A stretch of 64,000 bases of DNA from Serinicoccus chungangensis (lineage in GTDB: Bacteria > Actinomycetota > Actinomycetes > Actinomycetales > Dermatophilaceae): contig NZ_CP040887.1 in the NCBI RefSeq assembly GCF_006337125.1, positions 3,224,001 to 3,288,000 on the forward strand, in the 5' to 3' direction. Position numbers and translations under genes: made by a program. Each line of letters starts with the position of its first letter. Position 1 is the stretch's first letter. A model generated the notes under the pieces. It did not search any database, was not told the DNA's origin, and was given only the letters and a program-made list of their open reading frames with translations. This document shows positions 32,363 through 40,872 of this stretch, piece after piece.

Positions 32363-32979
32363 GCCAGAGCGGCAGCGACGAGCAGGACGGGGAGGCGGCC
32401 GCGACCGGCGAGCACGGCGAGCCGCGCACGACGCGCCCCTACGACCGGCGCGAGCTGCGCTCGGCGCCCTCGCTCGTGCTGGTCAGCACCGGCCACGGCA
32501 AGGGTAAGTCGACCGCGGCCTTCGGCACGCTGCTGCGCAGCCGGGGGCGGGACTGGCCCACCGCGTGCGTGCAGTTCCTCAAGTCCGGGAAGTGGCGGAC
32601 CGGCGAGGAGGCGATGCTCCGTCAGCTGGGGGTGGAGTGGTTCAGCGCCGGCGACGGCTTCTCCTGGGACAGCACCGACCTCGACGAGAGCCGCGCCAAG
32701 GCGGTCGCGGCGTGGGACTTCAGCGCCGGGCTCATCGCCGCGGGTGAGCACCGGATGGTCATGCTCGACGAGATCTCCTACCCGATGAACTGGGGCTGGA
32801 TCGAGGTCGACGCGGTCGTCGAGGCGCTGCGCGGCCGGCCGGAGGACGTCAGCGTCTTCCTCACCGGCCGGGAGATGCCGCAGCCGGTCGTCGACGTCGC
32901 CGACACGGTGACCGAGATGGTGGCGGTCAAGCACGCCTTCCAGCAGGGGATCCGGGCGCGGCGCGGGATCGACTACTAG
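32359..32979 (+). CDS. cobO: Cob(I)yrinic acid a,c-diamide adenosyltransferase
   Basis: 206 residues of the CobA/CobO/BtuR family. The ATP loop GHGKGKSTAAFGTLLRSRG, the QFLKSGKWRTGEE segment, and MLDEISYPMNWGWIE are characteristic. It transfers the 5'-deoxyadenosyl group from ATP to the corrinoid cobalt, the first step after import. The N terminus has about 35 extra polar residues. Four-base overlap with btuD. Confidence 0.95.
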   Translation: MSQSGSDEQDGEAAATGEHGEPRTTRPYDRRELRSAPSLVLVSTGHGKGKSTAAFGTLLRSRGRDWPTACVQFLKSGKWRTGEEAMLRQLGVEWFSAGDGFSWDSTDLDESRAKAVAAWDFSAGLIAAGEHRMVMLDEISYPMNWGWIEVDAVVEALRGRPEDVSVFLTGREMPQPVVDVADTVTEMVAVKHAFQQGIRARRGIDY

Positions 32980-34527
32980 GTGGGCGCGCTGCTCGTCGCC
33001 GGTGCCACCAGCGGCGCCGGCAAGTCCACGGTCACCGCGGCGCTCTGCCGCGCCCTGGCCCGCCGCGGCGCGGACGTCGCGCCGTTCAAGGCGCAGAACA
33101 TGTCCAACCACAGCGCCGTCACCCCCGACGGCGGCGAGATCGGCCGGGCGCAGGCGATGCAGGCGCTCGCCGCGCGGGTCGAGACCGACCGCCGCATGGG
33201 GCCGGTCCTGCTCAAGCCCGCCGGCATGCGCTCGCACGTCGTCGTGCTCGGCGACGAGGTCGCGGTCGACGACGCGGTGGGGTACGGCGCCCGCGCCCGC
33301 TCCCTGCGACCGACCGTCCTCGGGGCGCTCACCTCGCTGCGGCGCGAGCACGCGGTCGTCGTCGCCGAGGGCGCCGGCGGCGCGGCCGAGCCGAACCTGC
33401 TCGACCGCGACGTCGTCAACCTGCCGCTGGCCGCGGCAGCCGGCATGCCGGCGGTGCTCGTGGTCGACATCGACCGGGGCGGCGCCTTCGCCGCGGCCTA
33501 CGGCACCTGGGCGCTGCTGCCGGAGCGGCTGCGCTCCTGCCTGCGCGGGGTGGTCCTCAACGGCATGCGCGGCGACGTCTCCCTCCTCGACCCGGCGGTG
33601 CGCGACCTCGAGGCGCGCACCGGCATACCCGTCCTCGGCGTCCTCCCCCACCTGGGGGAGCACCTCATGCTCGGCGTCGAGGACTCCCTGGACCTGCGCG
33701 CAGCGGGCCGGCCCTCGCCCGGGGAGGGGTCGGGCGAGGGCCGCCCGCTGCGCGTGGGCGTGGTCGCGCTGCCGCACCTGGCCAACCCCTCCGACCTGGA
33801 CCCGCTCGTCCTCGAGCCCTCGGTGGAGCTGCGCTGGGCCACGCGGCCGGGTGACCTGCTCGACGTCGACCTCGTCCTGCTGCCCGGCACCCGGGCGACG
33901 CTCGCCGACCTCGCCTGGCTGCGGGAGCGGGGGCTCGCCGACGCCGTCGTGCGACTGGCCGGCGAGGAGGGCGGGCCGCACGTGCTGGGGATCTGCGGGG
34001 GCTACCAGATGCTCGGGGAGCGGGTCGAGGACGACGGCGTCGAGGCGGGTGCCGCGGGGGCTGCGGGGGTCGACGGCAGCACCGTGCCCGGGCTGGGCCT
34101 GCTGCCGGTGTCGACGCGCTTCGACCGGCCCAAGGTGGTCCGCCGGGTCGTCGGTCGGGTGGCGGGCGGGTCGTCGGCGGTGTCCGGCTACCAGATCCAC
34201 CTGGGCCGGGTGACCGCCCACGAGGGGGCGCTGCCGTGGCTGAGCCTCGACGGGACCGGCGAGGAGGGGTGTCTCACGCCGGACCACCGGGTGCGCGGCA
34301 CCACCGTGCACGGCGTGCTCGACGAGGACGAGCTGCGGCACGCGCTGCTCGGAGCCGTCGCGGCGGTCCGCGGGCGGGACGTCGTCCCCTCCCCGGTGCC
34401 CTACGCCGCGGCGCTGGACGCCCACCTGGAGCACCTCGCCGACTGGGTGGAGGCGCACCTCGACCTCGACGCCGTGCTGGCGCTGGCCGAGGAGGCCGTG
34501 CCCGTCGGGAAGGAGCCGGGCTGGTGA
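32980..34527 (+). CDS. cobQ: Cobyric acid synthase (glutamine-hydrolysing)
   Basis: 515 residues. The N-terminal dethiobiotin-synthetase-like domain has GATSGAGKSTVTAALCRALA and PFKAQNMSNHS with GGEIGRAQAMQ; the C-terminal type-1 glutamine amidotransferase has LGICGGYQMLGE (catalytic cysteine) and SGYQIHLGRV with the later histidine region. It amidates adenosylcobyrinic a,c-diamide at four positions to cobyric acid. The GTG start directly abuts the cobO TAG. Its presence without cobA/cobB genes here implies either de novo genes elsewhere or salvage of early intermediates. Confidence 0.94.
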   Translation: MGALLVAGATSGAGKSTVTAALCRALARRGADVAPFKAQNMSNHSAVTPDGGEIGRAQAMQALAARVETDRRMGPVLLKPAGMRSHVVVLGDEVAVDDAVGYGARARSLRPTVLGALTSLRREHAVVVAEGAGGAAEPNLLDRDVVNLPLAAAAGMPAVLVVDIDRGGAFAAAYGTWALLPERLRSCLRGVVLNGMRGDVSLLDPAVRDLEARTGIPVLGVLPHLGEHLMLGVEDSLDLRAAGRPSPGEGSGEGRPLRVGVVALPHLANPSDLDPLVLEPSVELRWATRPGDLLDVDLVLLPGTRATLADLAWLRERGLADAVVRLAGEEGGPHVLGICGGYQMLGERVEDDGVEAGAAGAAGVDGSTVPGLGLLPVSTRFDRPKVVRRVVGRVAGGSSAVSGYQIHLGRVTAHEGALPWLSLDGTGEEGCLTPDHRVRGTTVHGVLDEDELRHALLGAVAAVRGRDVVPSPVPYAAALDAHLEHLADWVEAHLDLDAVLALAEEAVPVGKEPGW

Positions 34528-35393
34528 GCGGGGCAGGCCGGGCCGCGGGGAGCCGGGACTCCCCGCGTCGGGGCGGCGCCCAGGCACCCCTCTCGAACGG
34601 GGCGGACGGGCCGACCTTCCGCGTCGAGGACGCCGCGCGGGCGCTGGTCTGGGACGTCCCCGGGGGCTGGGTCGCGCTGAGCTCGGCGGCGGTCGGCGGC
34701 GGGATCGTCCGGCCGCGGTGGGTGACCAACCTCATGGTGGACGACGGGTTCGACCGGGTGGATCTCGAGGTCTACGCCGAGGAGCGGGCCGCCGGGCTGG
34801 GCCTCACCGGTCCCGGCACGACCCTGCTGACGGCGGCGGACGTGCGGCAGGTCTCGACGGCCGAGGTGGAGGGGGTGCGGTGCTGGGCCACGGTCGGCGT
34901 GACCAAGCCGACCTGGGCGGTGGCGCCCGCCCGGGGAGCGGACGCGCCGCGCGAGGACCGCCGACCGCGACCGGACGACCCTCGTCAGGGCAAGCGCGCG
35001 ACCCCCGGCACGCCGCGTGGAGATCGTGTCGCCGAGGCGCCCCCACCTCCGGGGACGATCAACGTCGTCGTCGCGCTCCCGGTGGCGCTCAGCACGTCGG
35101 CGCTGGTCCAGGCGGTCGGGACGGTCACCGAGGCCAAGGCGCAGGTCCTCGTGCAGGCCGGGGTGCCGGGGACGGGCACCGCCAGTGACGCCGTCGCGAT
35201 CCTGTGCCCGGCGGTCCCGGCGGAGGGCCTCGGCGATCCCGGAGGGCCTGCCGAGGCGTTCGCCGGCGTGCGCTCGGTGTGGGGGCAGCGGCTCGCCCGG
35301 GCCGTGCACGCCGCGGTGGCGGCCGGGCTGGCGGCTCACCCCTGGCGAGCGGACGCCGGGGCCGGTGCTGGCGGGGCCGGGGTGGTGTGGTGA
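34524..35393 (+). CDS. cbiZ: Adenosylcobinamide amidohydrolase
   Basis: 289 residues. Family blocks are VALSSAAVGGGIVRPRWVTN with LMVDDGFDR, GVTKPTWAVAP, and the C-terminal NVVVALPVALSTSALVQAV plus TVTEAKAQVLVQAGVPGTGT and ASDAVAILCP. CbiZ cleaves the aminopropanol side chain of cobinamide or of pseudocobalamins to give cobyric acid, which lets the cell remodel foreign corrinoids. A proline- and arginine-rich insertion of about 40 residues in the middle looks disordered. Overlaps cobQ by four bases; cobD follows with the same overlap. Confidence 0.85.
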   Translation: MSGAGRAAGSRDSPRRGGAQAPLSNGADGPTFRVEDAARALVWDVPGGWVALSSAAVGGGIVRPRWVTNLMVDDGFDRVDLEVYAEERAAGLGLTGPGTTLLTAADVRQVSTAEVEGVRCWATVGVTKPTWAVAPARGADAPREDRRPRPDDPRQGKRATPGTPRGDRVAEAPPPPGTINVVVALPVALSTSALVQAVGTVTEAKAQVLVQAGVPGTGTASDAVAILCPAVPAEGLGDPGGPAEAFAGVRSVWGQRLARAVHAAVAAGLAAHPWRADAGAGAGGAGVVW

Positions 35394-36406
35394 GCGTGTC
35401 TCCTGGCCGACGGTCGGCGACGGACGGCTCGGTCATGGCGCGCCGCGGTCTCGGTGTCGCCGCCGGGCTGCTCCTCGACCGGGCCCTCGGGGAGCCGCCG
35501 GACGCCTGGCACCCGGTGGCGTGGTTCGGGACGGCGATGAGCCGTGTCGAGCGCCTCACCTACGCCGACCGCCGCGCCGCCGGAGCCGGGTACGCCGTCG
35601 TCGGCGCCGGGCTGGGCGCCCTCGCCGGCGCGGTGCTCGCCCGGCTCGGGCCGGCCGGCCTGGCCACCGCCGTGGGGGTGGCGAGCGCCGGACGGATGCT
35701 GCGGCGCACCTCCGGGCAGATCGAGGCGCTGCTCGTCGCCGGTGACCTGGAGGGCGCCCGGGAACGGCTGCCCTGGCTCGTCGGGCGCGACCCGCGCGGC
35801 CTGGACGAGGCCGGGGTCAGCGCCGCCGTCGTCGAGTCGCTGGCCGAGAACACCGTCGACGCCGTCGTCGCGCCGGCGTTCTGGGGCCTGGTCGCCGGGG
35901 CACCGGGTGTCCTCGTGCACCGTGCGGTCAACACCTTGGACGCGATGGTCGGGCACCGCAGCCCGAGGTATGCCCGCTTCGGCACAGCCGCCGCCCGCGC
36001 CGACGACGTCATGGCCTGGGTCCCGGCGCGGATCTTCGCCGGGCTGGTGGCGCTGGACACCGGGCTGCGCACGCTCGTTGAGGCCGGGCGGGCGCTGCCG
36101 CCCGCGGGACCGTCGGCCCGCACGGTCCTCGTGACCGTGCTGCGGGACGCCCCGGAGCACCCCTCCCCCAACGCCGGGGTCGCCGAGAGCGCGGTCGCGG
36201 CAGCGCTCGGGGTCGAGCTCGGCGGCCCGCTGGAGTATGCCGGTCGGCGCGAGGCCCGGCCCACGCTCGGCTCCGGCCCGCGGCCCGGCCCGGCGGACAT
36301 CGCCCGGGCGCGCCGGCTCGTCGACCGGGTGGAGGGTGCCGTCGTCGTCCTCGGCGTGGCACTGTGGGCGGCGCACCGCAGCGCCTCGACGAGGAGACCC
36401 CGATGA
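35390..36406 (+). CDS. cobD: Adenosylcobinamide-phosphate synthase (CbiB/CobD)
   Basis: 338 residues from the GTG overlapping cbiZ; an ATG 15 codons later is an alternative. AAGLLLDRALGEPPDAWHPV and WFG open the family; VVESLAENTVDAVVAPAFWG, LVHRAVNTLDAMVGHRSPRY and EHPSPNAGVAESAVAAALGV are the conserved membrane/loop segments. It joins aminopropanol phosphate, made by CobC, to cobyric acid. Several membrane helices. ATG of cobU overlaps its stop. Confidence 0.93.
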   Translation: MSVSPGRRSATDGSVMARRGLGVAAGLLLDRALGEPPDAWHPVAWFGTAMSRVERLTYADRRAAGAGYAVVGAGLGALAGAVLARLGPAGLATAVGVASAGRMLRRTSGQIEALLVAGDLEGARERLPWLVGRDPRGLDEAGVSAAVVESLAENTVDAVVAPAFWGLVAGAPGVLVHRAVNTLDAMVGHRSPRYARFGTAAARADDVMAWVPARIFAGLVALDTGLRTLVEAGRALPPAGPSARTVLVTVLRDAPEHPSPNAGVAESAVAAALGVELGGPLEYAGRREARPTLGSGPRPGPADIARARRLVDRVEGAVVVLGVALWAAHRSASTRRPR

Positions 36407-36927
36407 CGCTCACCCTGCTCACCGGCGGCGCCCGCAGCGGCAAGTCCGCCCTGGCCGTCCGTCGTGCACGGCGCAGCGGGCGGACGGTGGTCTTCGTCGC
36501 CACCGGGCAGGCCGGGGACGAGGAGATGGCCGACCGGATCGCCCGTCACCAGGCCGAGCGCCCCGCCGGGTGGAGCACCGTGGAGGCGCCGGTCGACCTC
36601 GTGGACGCGTGCGCGGCCCTCCAGGCGGAGGCGTGCGTCCTCGTCGACTGCCTCAGCCTGTGGGTCTCCAACCTCATGGAGCACGGCGACGACGAGGCGA
36701 CCACCCTCGACCGGGCGCGCACGCTCGCGGGGTGGGCGGCGGCATACCGGGGCGACGTCATCGTCGTGACCAACGAGGTCGGCCTCGGGATCGTCCCCAT
36801 GCACCCGGTGTCGAGGGGATACCGTGACCGTCTGGGTCGGGTCAACGCAGCCCTGGCCCGCGAGGCCGACCTGGCCCAGCTCGTCGTCGCCGGACGCACC
36901 CTGACCCTCGACCCGCAGGAGGACTGA
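36403..36927 (+). CDS. cobU: Adenosylcobinamide kinase / adenosylcobinamide-phosphate guanylyltransferase
   Basis: 174 residues, full length. LTGGARSGKSALAVRRAR is the P-loop, VDCLSLWVSNLME and VTNEVGLGIVPMHPVSRGYR the other conserved motifs. It phosphorylates adenosylcobinamide and transfers GMP from GTP to give adenosylcobinamide-GDP, the substrate for CobS. Confidence 0.95.
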   Translation: MTLTLLTGGARSGKSALAVRRARRSGRTVVFVATGQAGDEEMADRIARHQAERPAGWSTVEAPVDLVDACAALQAEACVLVDCLSLWVSNLMEHGDDEATTLDRARTLAGWAAAYRGDVIVVTNEVGLGIVPMHPVSRGYRDRLGRVNAALAREADLAQLVVAGRTLTLDPQED

Positions 36928-36932
36928 CCCCC

Positions 36933-38054
36933 ATGGCCGACACCGACCAGAGCGCCGACCGCGCCCTGATCGAGCGCACGATCGCCGCGATCGAGGGCCC
37001 GGACCACGAGAGCTCGGCGGCCGTCGCCCGCGCCTTCGACGGCAAGGTCAAGCCGCTGCACAGCCTGGGGCAGCTCGAGGCCCTGGCCGCGCGGGTGGCG
37101 GGCATCCAGCGCACCACCACCCCCCGGGTCGACTCCCCCGTCGTCCTCGTCTGCGCCGCCGACCACGGGATCGCGCGGACCGGGGTCAGCGCCTACCCCC
37201 AGGAGGTCACCGCGCAGATGCTGGCCGCCTTCGCCGGTGGTCGGGCCGCGGTGTCCGTCCTGGCGCACCAGGCCGACGCCCGGCTCGTCGTCGCCGACCT
37301 CGGGGTCGTCGAGCCGCCGCAGCTGCACCCCGCGCACGCCTACGCCCCCGTGCTGGACCGCCGGGTCCGCGCCGGGACCGGCAACAGCGCCGAGGGGCCG
37401 GCGATGACCCGCGCCGAGGCCGAGCAGGCGGTCGCGGTGGGCATCCGGCTCGCCGAGGAGCTCGTCGAGGGCGGCGCCGACCTCATCGCCCTCGGCGAGA
37501 TGGGCATCGGCAGCACGACCACCGCCAGCATCCTCACCTCGGCCATCCTCGACCGCGACCCGGCCCGCGTGGTCGGGGCCGGGACGGGGGTCGAGGGGGA
37601 GGCGCTCGCGCACAAGGTCGAGATGGTCGACGCCGTGCTCGCGCGGCACGAGGACGTCGAGAAGCCGTGGGACGTGCTCGCCGCGATGGGCGGCCTGGAG
37701 ATCGCCGCGCTGGCCGGGGTCGCGCTGGGCTGCGCCGCCCGTCGCGTCCCGGCGCTGCTCGACGGCTTCATCAGCACCGCCGGTGCCCTCGTGGCCTGGC
37801 GGCTGGCCCCGGCCGCCGCGGACGCGATGATCGCCGCGCACCGCTCGACCGAGCCCGGCCACGCCATGCAGCTGCAGGAGCTGGGGCTCACCCCGCTGCT
37901 CGACCTGGAGATGCGGCTGGGCGAGGCCAGCGGCGCGGCCCTGGCCATCCCGCTCATCCGCTCCAGCCTGGCGCTGCTGCAGGACATGGGCGAGCTCGCC
38001 GACCTCGGCGCCCTGGGCGAGGACCCGGGCGAGCCGGCGCCCGACGGCGCCTGA
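36933..38054 (+). CDS. cobT: Nicotinate-nucleotide:dimethylbenzimidazole phosphoribosyltransferase
   Basis: 373 residues. VLVCAADHGIARTGVSAYPQ, EMGIGSTTTASILTSAILDR and LDGFISTAGALVAWRLAPAA are family signatures; the catalytic glutamate of the family lies near the C terminus (EASGAALAIPLI region). It makes alpha-ribazole phosphate from the lower-ligand base and nicotinate mononucleotide. Five bases after cobU. Confidence 0.95.
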   Translation: MADTDQSADRALIERTIAAIEGPDHESSAAVARAFDGKVKPLHSLGQLEALAARVAGIQRTTTPRVDSPVVLVCAADHGIARTGVSAYPQEVTAQMLAAFAGGRAAVSVLAHQADARLVVADLGVVEPPQLHPAHAYAPVLDRRVRAGTGNSAEGPAMTRAEAEQAVAVGIRLAEELVEGGADLIALGEMGIGSTTTASILTSAILDRDPARVVGAGTGVEGEALAHKVEMVDAVLARHEDVEKPWDVLAAMGGLEIAALAGVALGCAARRVPALLDGFISTAGALVAWRLAPAAADAMIAAHRSTEPGHAMQLQELGLTPLLDLEMRLGEASGAALAIPLIRSSLALLQDMGELADLGALGEDPGEPAPDGA

Positions 38055-38060
38055 CCACCG

Positions 38061-38810
38061 ATGATCGCGGCGCTGCGGGACGCCACCAGCTTCCTGACCC
38101 GGGTGCCGCTGCCGGCGCGCGAGGGCTTCGACCTGGCGGGCGCGGCGTGGGCGTTCCCGGTGGTGGGCGCGGGGGTCGGGGCCGTCGTGGGGACGGTCGC
38201 CTGGTCGGGCCACCTCCTGCTGCCGACCCTCGTGGCGGCCACCCTCGCGGTGCTCGCGGAGGTCGTGCTCACCGGGGCGCTGCACCTGGACGGCCTGGCG
38301 GACTGCGCCGACGGCTGCGGGGGGCACGACCGCGCCACCCGGCTGCGGATCATGAAGGACCACGCGGTCGGCGTCTACGGCGCCGCGGCGGTGGTGCTCG
38401 CGCTGCTGCTGCAGGTCGCGGCGGTGCACGCGCTGCTGGGCGCCCTCGACGGGTGGGGTGTCGTGGCGGTGCTCGCCGCGGTCGGCGCGGTGTCCCGCTC
38501 GGTGATGCTCCCCGTGGCCCTGCGGCTGCCGTCGGCGCGGCCGGACGGGACGGCCGGCCCGCTCGTCCGCGGTCTCCGGCCCCGCCAGGTGCTGCTGGCC
38601 GGTGGGCTGGGAGCCGCGTCGACGCTGCTCGTCTGGCCGGTCGGCGTCTGGGTCGCCCTCGGCGTCCTGCTCGCCGCCGTCGTCACGCCGCTGCTCGTCG
38701 GTGTGTGGGCCGACCGGATGCTCGGCGGGGCCACCGGGGACGTCCTCGGCGCCACGGCGGTGCTCACCCAGGTGACCGGGCTGCTCGCCGCCCTCGTGGT
38801 GCTGGGCTGA
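38061..38810 (+). CDS. cobS: Adenosylcobinamide-GDP ribazoletransferase (cobalamin synthase)
   Basis: 249 residues, integral membrane. TSFLTRVPLPAREGFDLAGA starts the family pattern; LHLDGLADCADGCGGHDRAT with RLRIMKDHAVGVYG is the metal-binding signature. It joins alpha-ribazole (phosphate) to adenosylcobinamide-GDP to finish the nucleotide loop. Last gene of the block, six bases after cobT. Confidence 0.95.
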   Translation: MIAALRDATSFLTRVPLPAREGFDLAGAAWAFPVVGAGVGAVVGTVAWSGHLLLPTLVAATLAVLAEVVLTGALHLDGLADCADGCGGHDRATRLRIMKDHAVGVYGAAAVVLALLLQVAAVHALLGALDGWGVVAVLAAVGAVSRSVMLPVALRLPSARPDGTAGPLVRGLRPRQVLLAGGLGAASTLLVWPVGVWVALGVLLAAVVTPLLVGVWADRMLGGATGDVLGATAVLTQVTGLLAALVVLG

Positions 38811-38859
38811 CCCGGCCGCCCACGGCCTCGGGCCGACCCTGCGGTGGCGACGGACGGCA

Positions 38860-38865
38860 TACATT
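38860..38865 (+). promoter_or_regulatory. -10 box of a leaderless promoter (CpdA-like gene)
   Basis: TACATT ends six bases before the GTG at 38872. Confidence 0.6.
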
Positions 38866-38871
38866 GGCGGC

Positions 38872-39795
38872 GTGAGCACTCCTCAGTTCGGCCAGCACCC
38901 GGCCCCGCTGCGCACCCTCGCGCACGTCAGCGACACCCACCTGCTCGCCGGGGGTGCGCGGCAGTTCGGCGCGATCGACACCACCGCCCACGCCCGGGAG
39001 GCCTTGGAGCGGCTCACCCGGCTCGACCCCGCGCCGGACGCGATCGTCGTCACCGGTGACCTCGCCGACCAGGGCGAGCCGGCGGCATACCGCGAGCTGC
39101 GGGCGATGGTGGAGCCGGTCGCGACCGACCTCGGCGCGCAGGTCGTGTGGGTCGTGGGCAACCACGACGAGCGCCCGGCCTACGCCGCGGAGCTCTTCGG
39201 CCTCGAGGTCGGGGTCGACGACCCGCAGGACGCGGTGTACGACATCGGCGGGCTCCGCGTGGTCGCGCTGGACACCACGGTCCCGGGCTACCACCACGGG
39301 GAGCTGCGCGAGGAGCAGCTGCGCTGGCTGGCCGAGGTGCTCGCGACGCCGGCCGAGCACGGCACGGTCCTGGCGCTGCACCACCCGCCGATCCCCGTCC
39401 CGATGGTGCCGGCCGCCGCGATCATCGAGCTGCTCGACCAGGACCGGCTGGCCGCCGTGCTCGAGGGCACCGACGTCGTCAGCATCCTCGGCGGGCACTT
39501 CCACTTCTCCTCGCACTCGACCTTCGCCGGGATCCCGGTGAGCGTGGCGGCGGCGACGTGCTACCTCGAGGACCCGGCGCCGCTCGGGCGGTTCACCTCG
39601 ACGCTCGACGCGCACCAGTCCGTCAACGTCGTCCACGTGTATGCCGACCGCGTCGTCCACACGGTCGTCCCCGTCGCCCCGGCGCCGGAGGTCCGGGGCC
39701 ACCCGGCCGAGGTCGTCGAGCAGCTCGCCGCGCTGACCCCGGAGCAGCGGCGCGAGATGATCTCCCGCAAGGGGGCGCGCAGCGCCGAGGGGTGA
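38872..39795 (+). CDS. cpdA: Class III cyclic-nucleotide phosphodiesterase-like metallophosphoesterase
   Basis: 307 residues. The five metal motifs are visible: HVSDTHLLAGG, VVTGDLADQGEPAAYRELR, VVGNHDERPAYAAE, LALHHPPIP and GGHFHFSSHSTFAG. This spacing matches CpdA/Rv0805-type enzymes, which hydrolyse cAMP and other phosphodiesters with a dinuclear Fe/Mn centre. cAMP as substrate is an inference from the family. Leaderless GTG start, its own promoter after cobS. Confidence 0.85.
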   Translation: MSTPQFGQHPAPLRTLAHVSDTHLLAGGARQFGAIDTTAHAREALERLTRLDPAPDAIVVTGDLADQGEPAAYRELRAMVEPVATDLGAQVVWVVGNHDERPAYAAELFGLEVGVDDPQDAVYDIGGLRVVALDTTVPGYHHGELREEQLRWLAEVLATPAEHGTVLALHHPPIPVPMVPAAAIIELLDQDRLAAVLEGTDVVSILGGHFHFSSHSTFAGIPVSVAAATCYLEDPAPLGRFTSTLDAHQSVNVVHVYADRVVHTVVPVAPAPEVRGHPAEVVEQLAALTPEQRREMISRKGARSAEG

Positions 39796-39810
39796 GGCGG
39801 TCGGGCGACC

Positions 39811-39816
39811 TAGGGT
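39811..39816 (+). promoter_or_regulatory. -10 box of a leaderless promoter (kinase gene)
   Basis: TAGGGT ends six bases before the GTG at 39823. Confidence 0.65.
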
Positions 39817-39822
39817 GGGCCG

Positions 39823-40785
39823 GTGCCCGACCTCGTCCCTGCCGCCTTCGCCGACCTCGTCCGCGACCGCCCTGCCGACGAGGTGCTCGGCGCGCTGCCC
39901 GAGCGGGCCGGGCTGCCCCCCGCCGTGGACGGGGCGACCTGGCTCGCCGGCCTGCCCGCGCTGGTGGACCGGCTGCTCGACGGCTGGCGGCTGACGACCA
40001 CCGGGGCCAGCCGGCACGGCGAGTGCGCGCTCGTGGTGCCGGTGCGACGGCACACCGGGGAGGCGGCCGCGCTCAAGGTGACCTGGCCGCACGCCGAGTC
40101 ACGGCACGAGCACCTCGCCCTGAGGGCCTGGGACGGCCGGGGTGCCGTGCGCCTGCTGGCCGCGGAGCCGGTCTCCGGCGCGCTGCTGCTCGAGGGCCTG
40201 GACCCCGACCGGTGCCTGCGCGAGCGGCCGCTCCTGGAGGCGTGCGAGGTCGTCGGCCAGCTCATGCGCGAGCTGGACCGGCCGGCGCTCCCCCGGATCG
40301 ACGCGGTCGCGACGAAGGCGCAGCGGTGGGCCGAGCAGCTCGCCCGCCCGACCCCCAGCGTGCCCCGCCGGCTCACCGAGCAGGCGGCCGCGACCCTCCC
40401 CGACCTGCTGGCCCAGCCCGGCCCGCCGTCGCTGGTGCACGAGGACCTGCACGACCTCAACGTCCTCGCGCCTCTCCCCCGCTCCGCGGACCGGGGCGAC
40501 TGGCTGGCGATCGACCCCAAGCCGGTCGCCGGGGAGTGGGCGTATGCCGTGGCACCCGTCGTCTGGAACCGCGCCGTGGAGGCGGCCCGGGCGAGCAACC
40601 TGCGGACCCACGCCCGGGTGCGGGCGGACGTCGTGGCCGAGGCGGCCGGGCTCGACGAGGACCGGGTGCGGGCCTGGACCTTCGTCCGGCTGGTGCTCAA
40701 CGCCGTGTGGGCCGCCCCCTACGCTCCCGCCTCCGACGACTTCCGGGCGCGGATGATCGCCCTGGCCAAGGCGTTCACCGACTGA
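39823..40785 (+). CDS. Aminoglycoside/streptomycin 6-kinase-like phosphotransferase
   Basis: 320 residues, APH fold of the streptomycin/hydroxyurea phosphotransferase type. The N lobe has CALVVPVRRHTGEAAALKVT with the ATP-binding lysine; LVHEDLHDLNVL is the catalytic loop, WLAIDPKPVAGEWAYAVAPV the metal-binding segment typical of APH(6) relatives. It might inactivate streptomycin or phosphorylate an endogenous metabolite. Leaderless GTG start. Confidence 0.84.
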   Translation: MPDLVPAAFADLVRDRPADEVLGALPERAGLPPAVDGATWLAGLPALVDRLLDGWRLTTTGASRHGECALVVPVRRHTGEAAALKVTWPHAESRHEHLALRAWDGRGAVRLLAAEPVSGALLLEGLDPDRCLRERPLLEACEVVGQLMRELDRPALPRIDAVATKAQRWAEQLARPTPSVPRRLTEQAAATLPDLLAQPGPPSLVHEDLHDLNVLAPLPRSADRGDWLAIDPKPVAGEWAYAVAPVVWNRAVEAARASNLRTHARVRADVVAEAAGLDEDRVRAWTFVRLVLNAVWAAPYAPASDDFRARMIALAKAFTD

Positions 40786-40860
40786 GGCGGGGGCACAGGA
40801 GGGGCGGAGGACCGGGGCGTCGGCACGGTGGCTGACCGGGCGCCGGCGCGACCACCGGCA

Positions 40861-40866
40861 TACGCT
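40861..40866 (+). promoter_or_regulatory. -10 box of a leaderless promoter (aldo/keto reductase)
   Basis: TACGCT ends six bases before the ATG at 40873. Confidence 0.65.
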
Positions 40867-40872
40867 CGAGGG

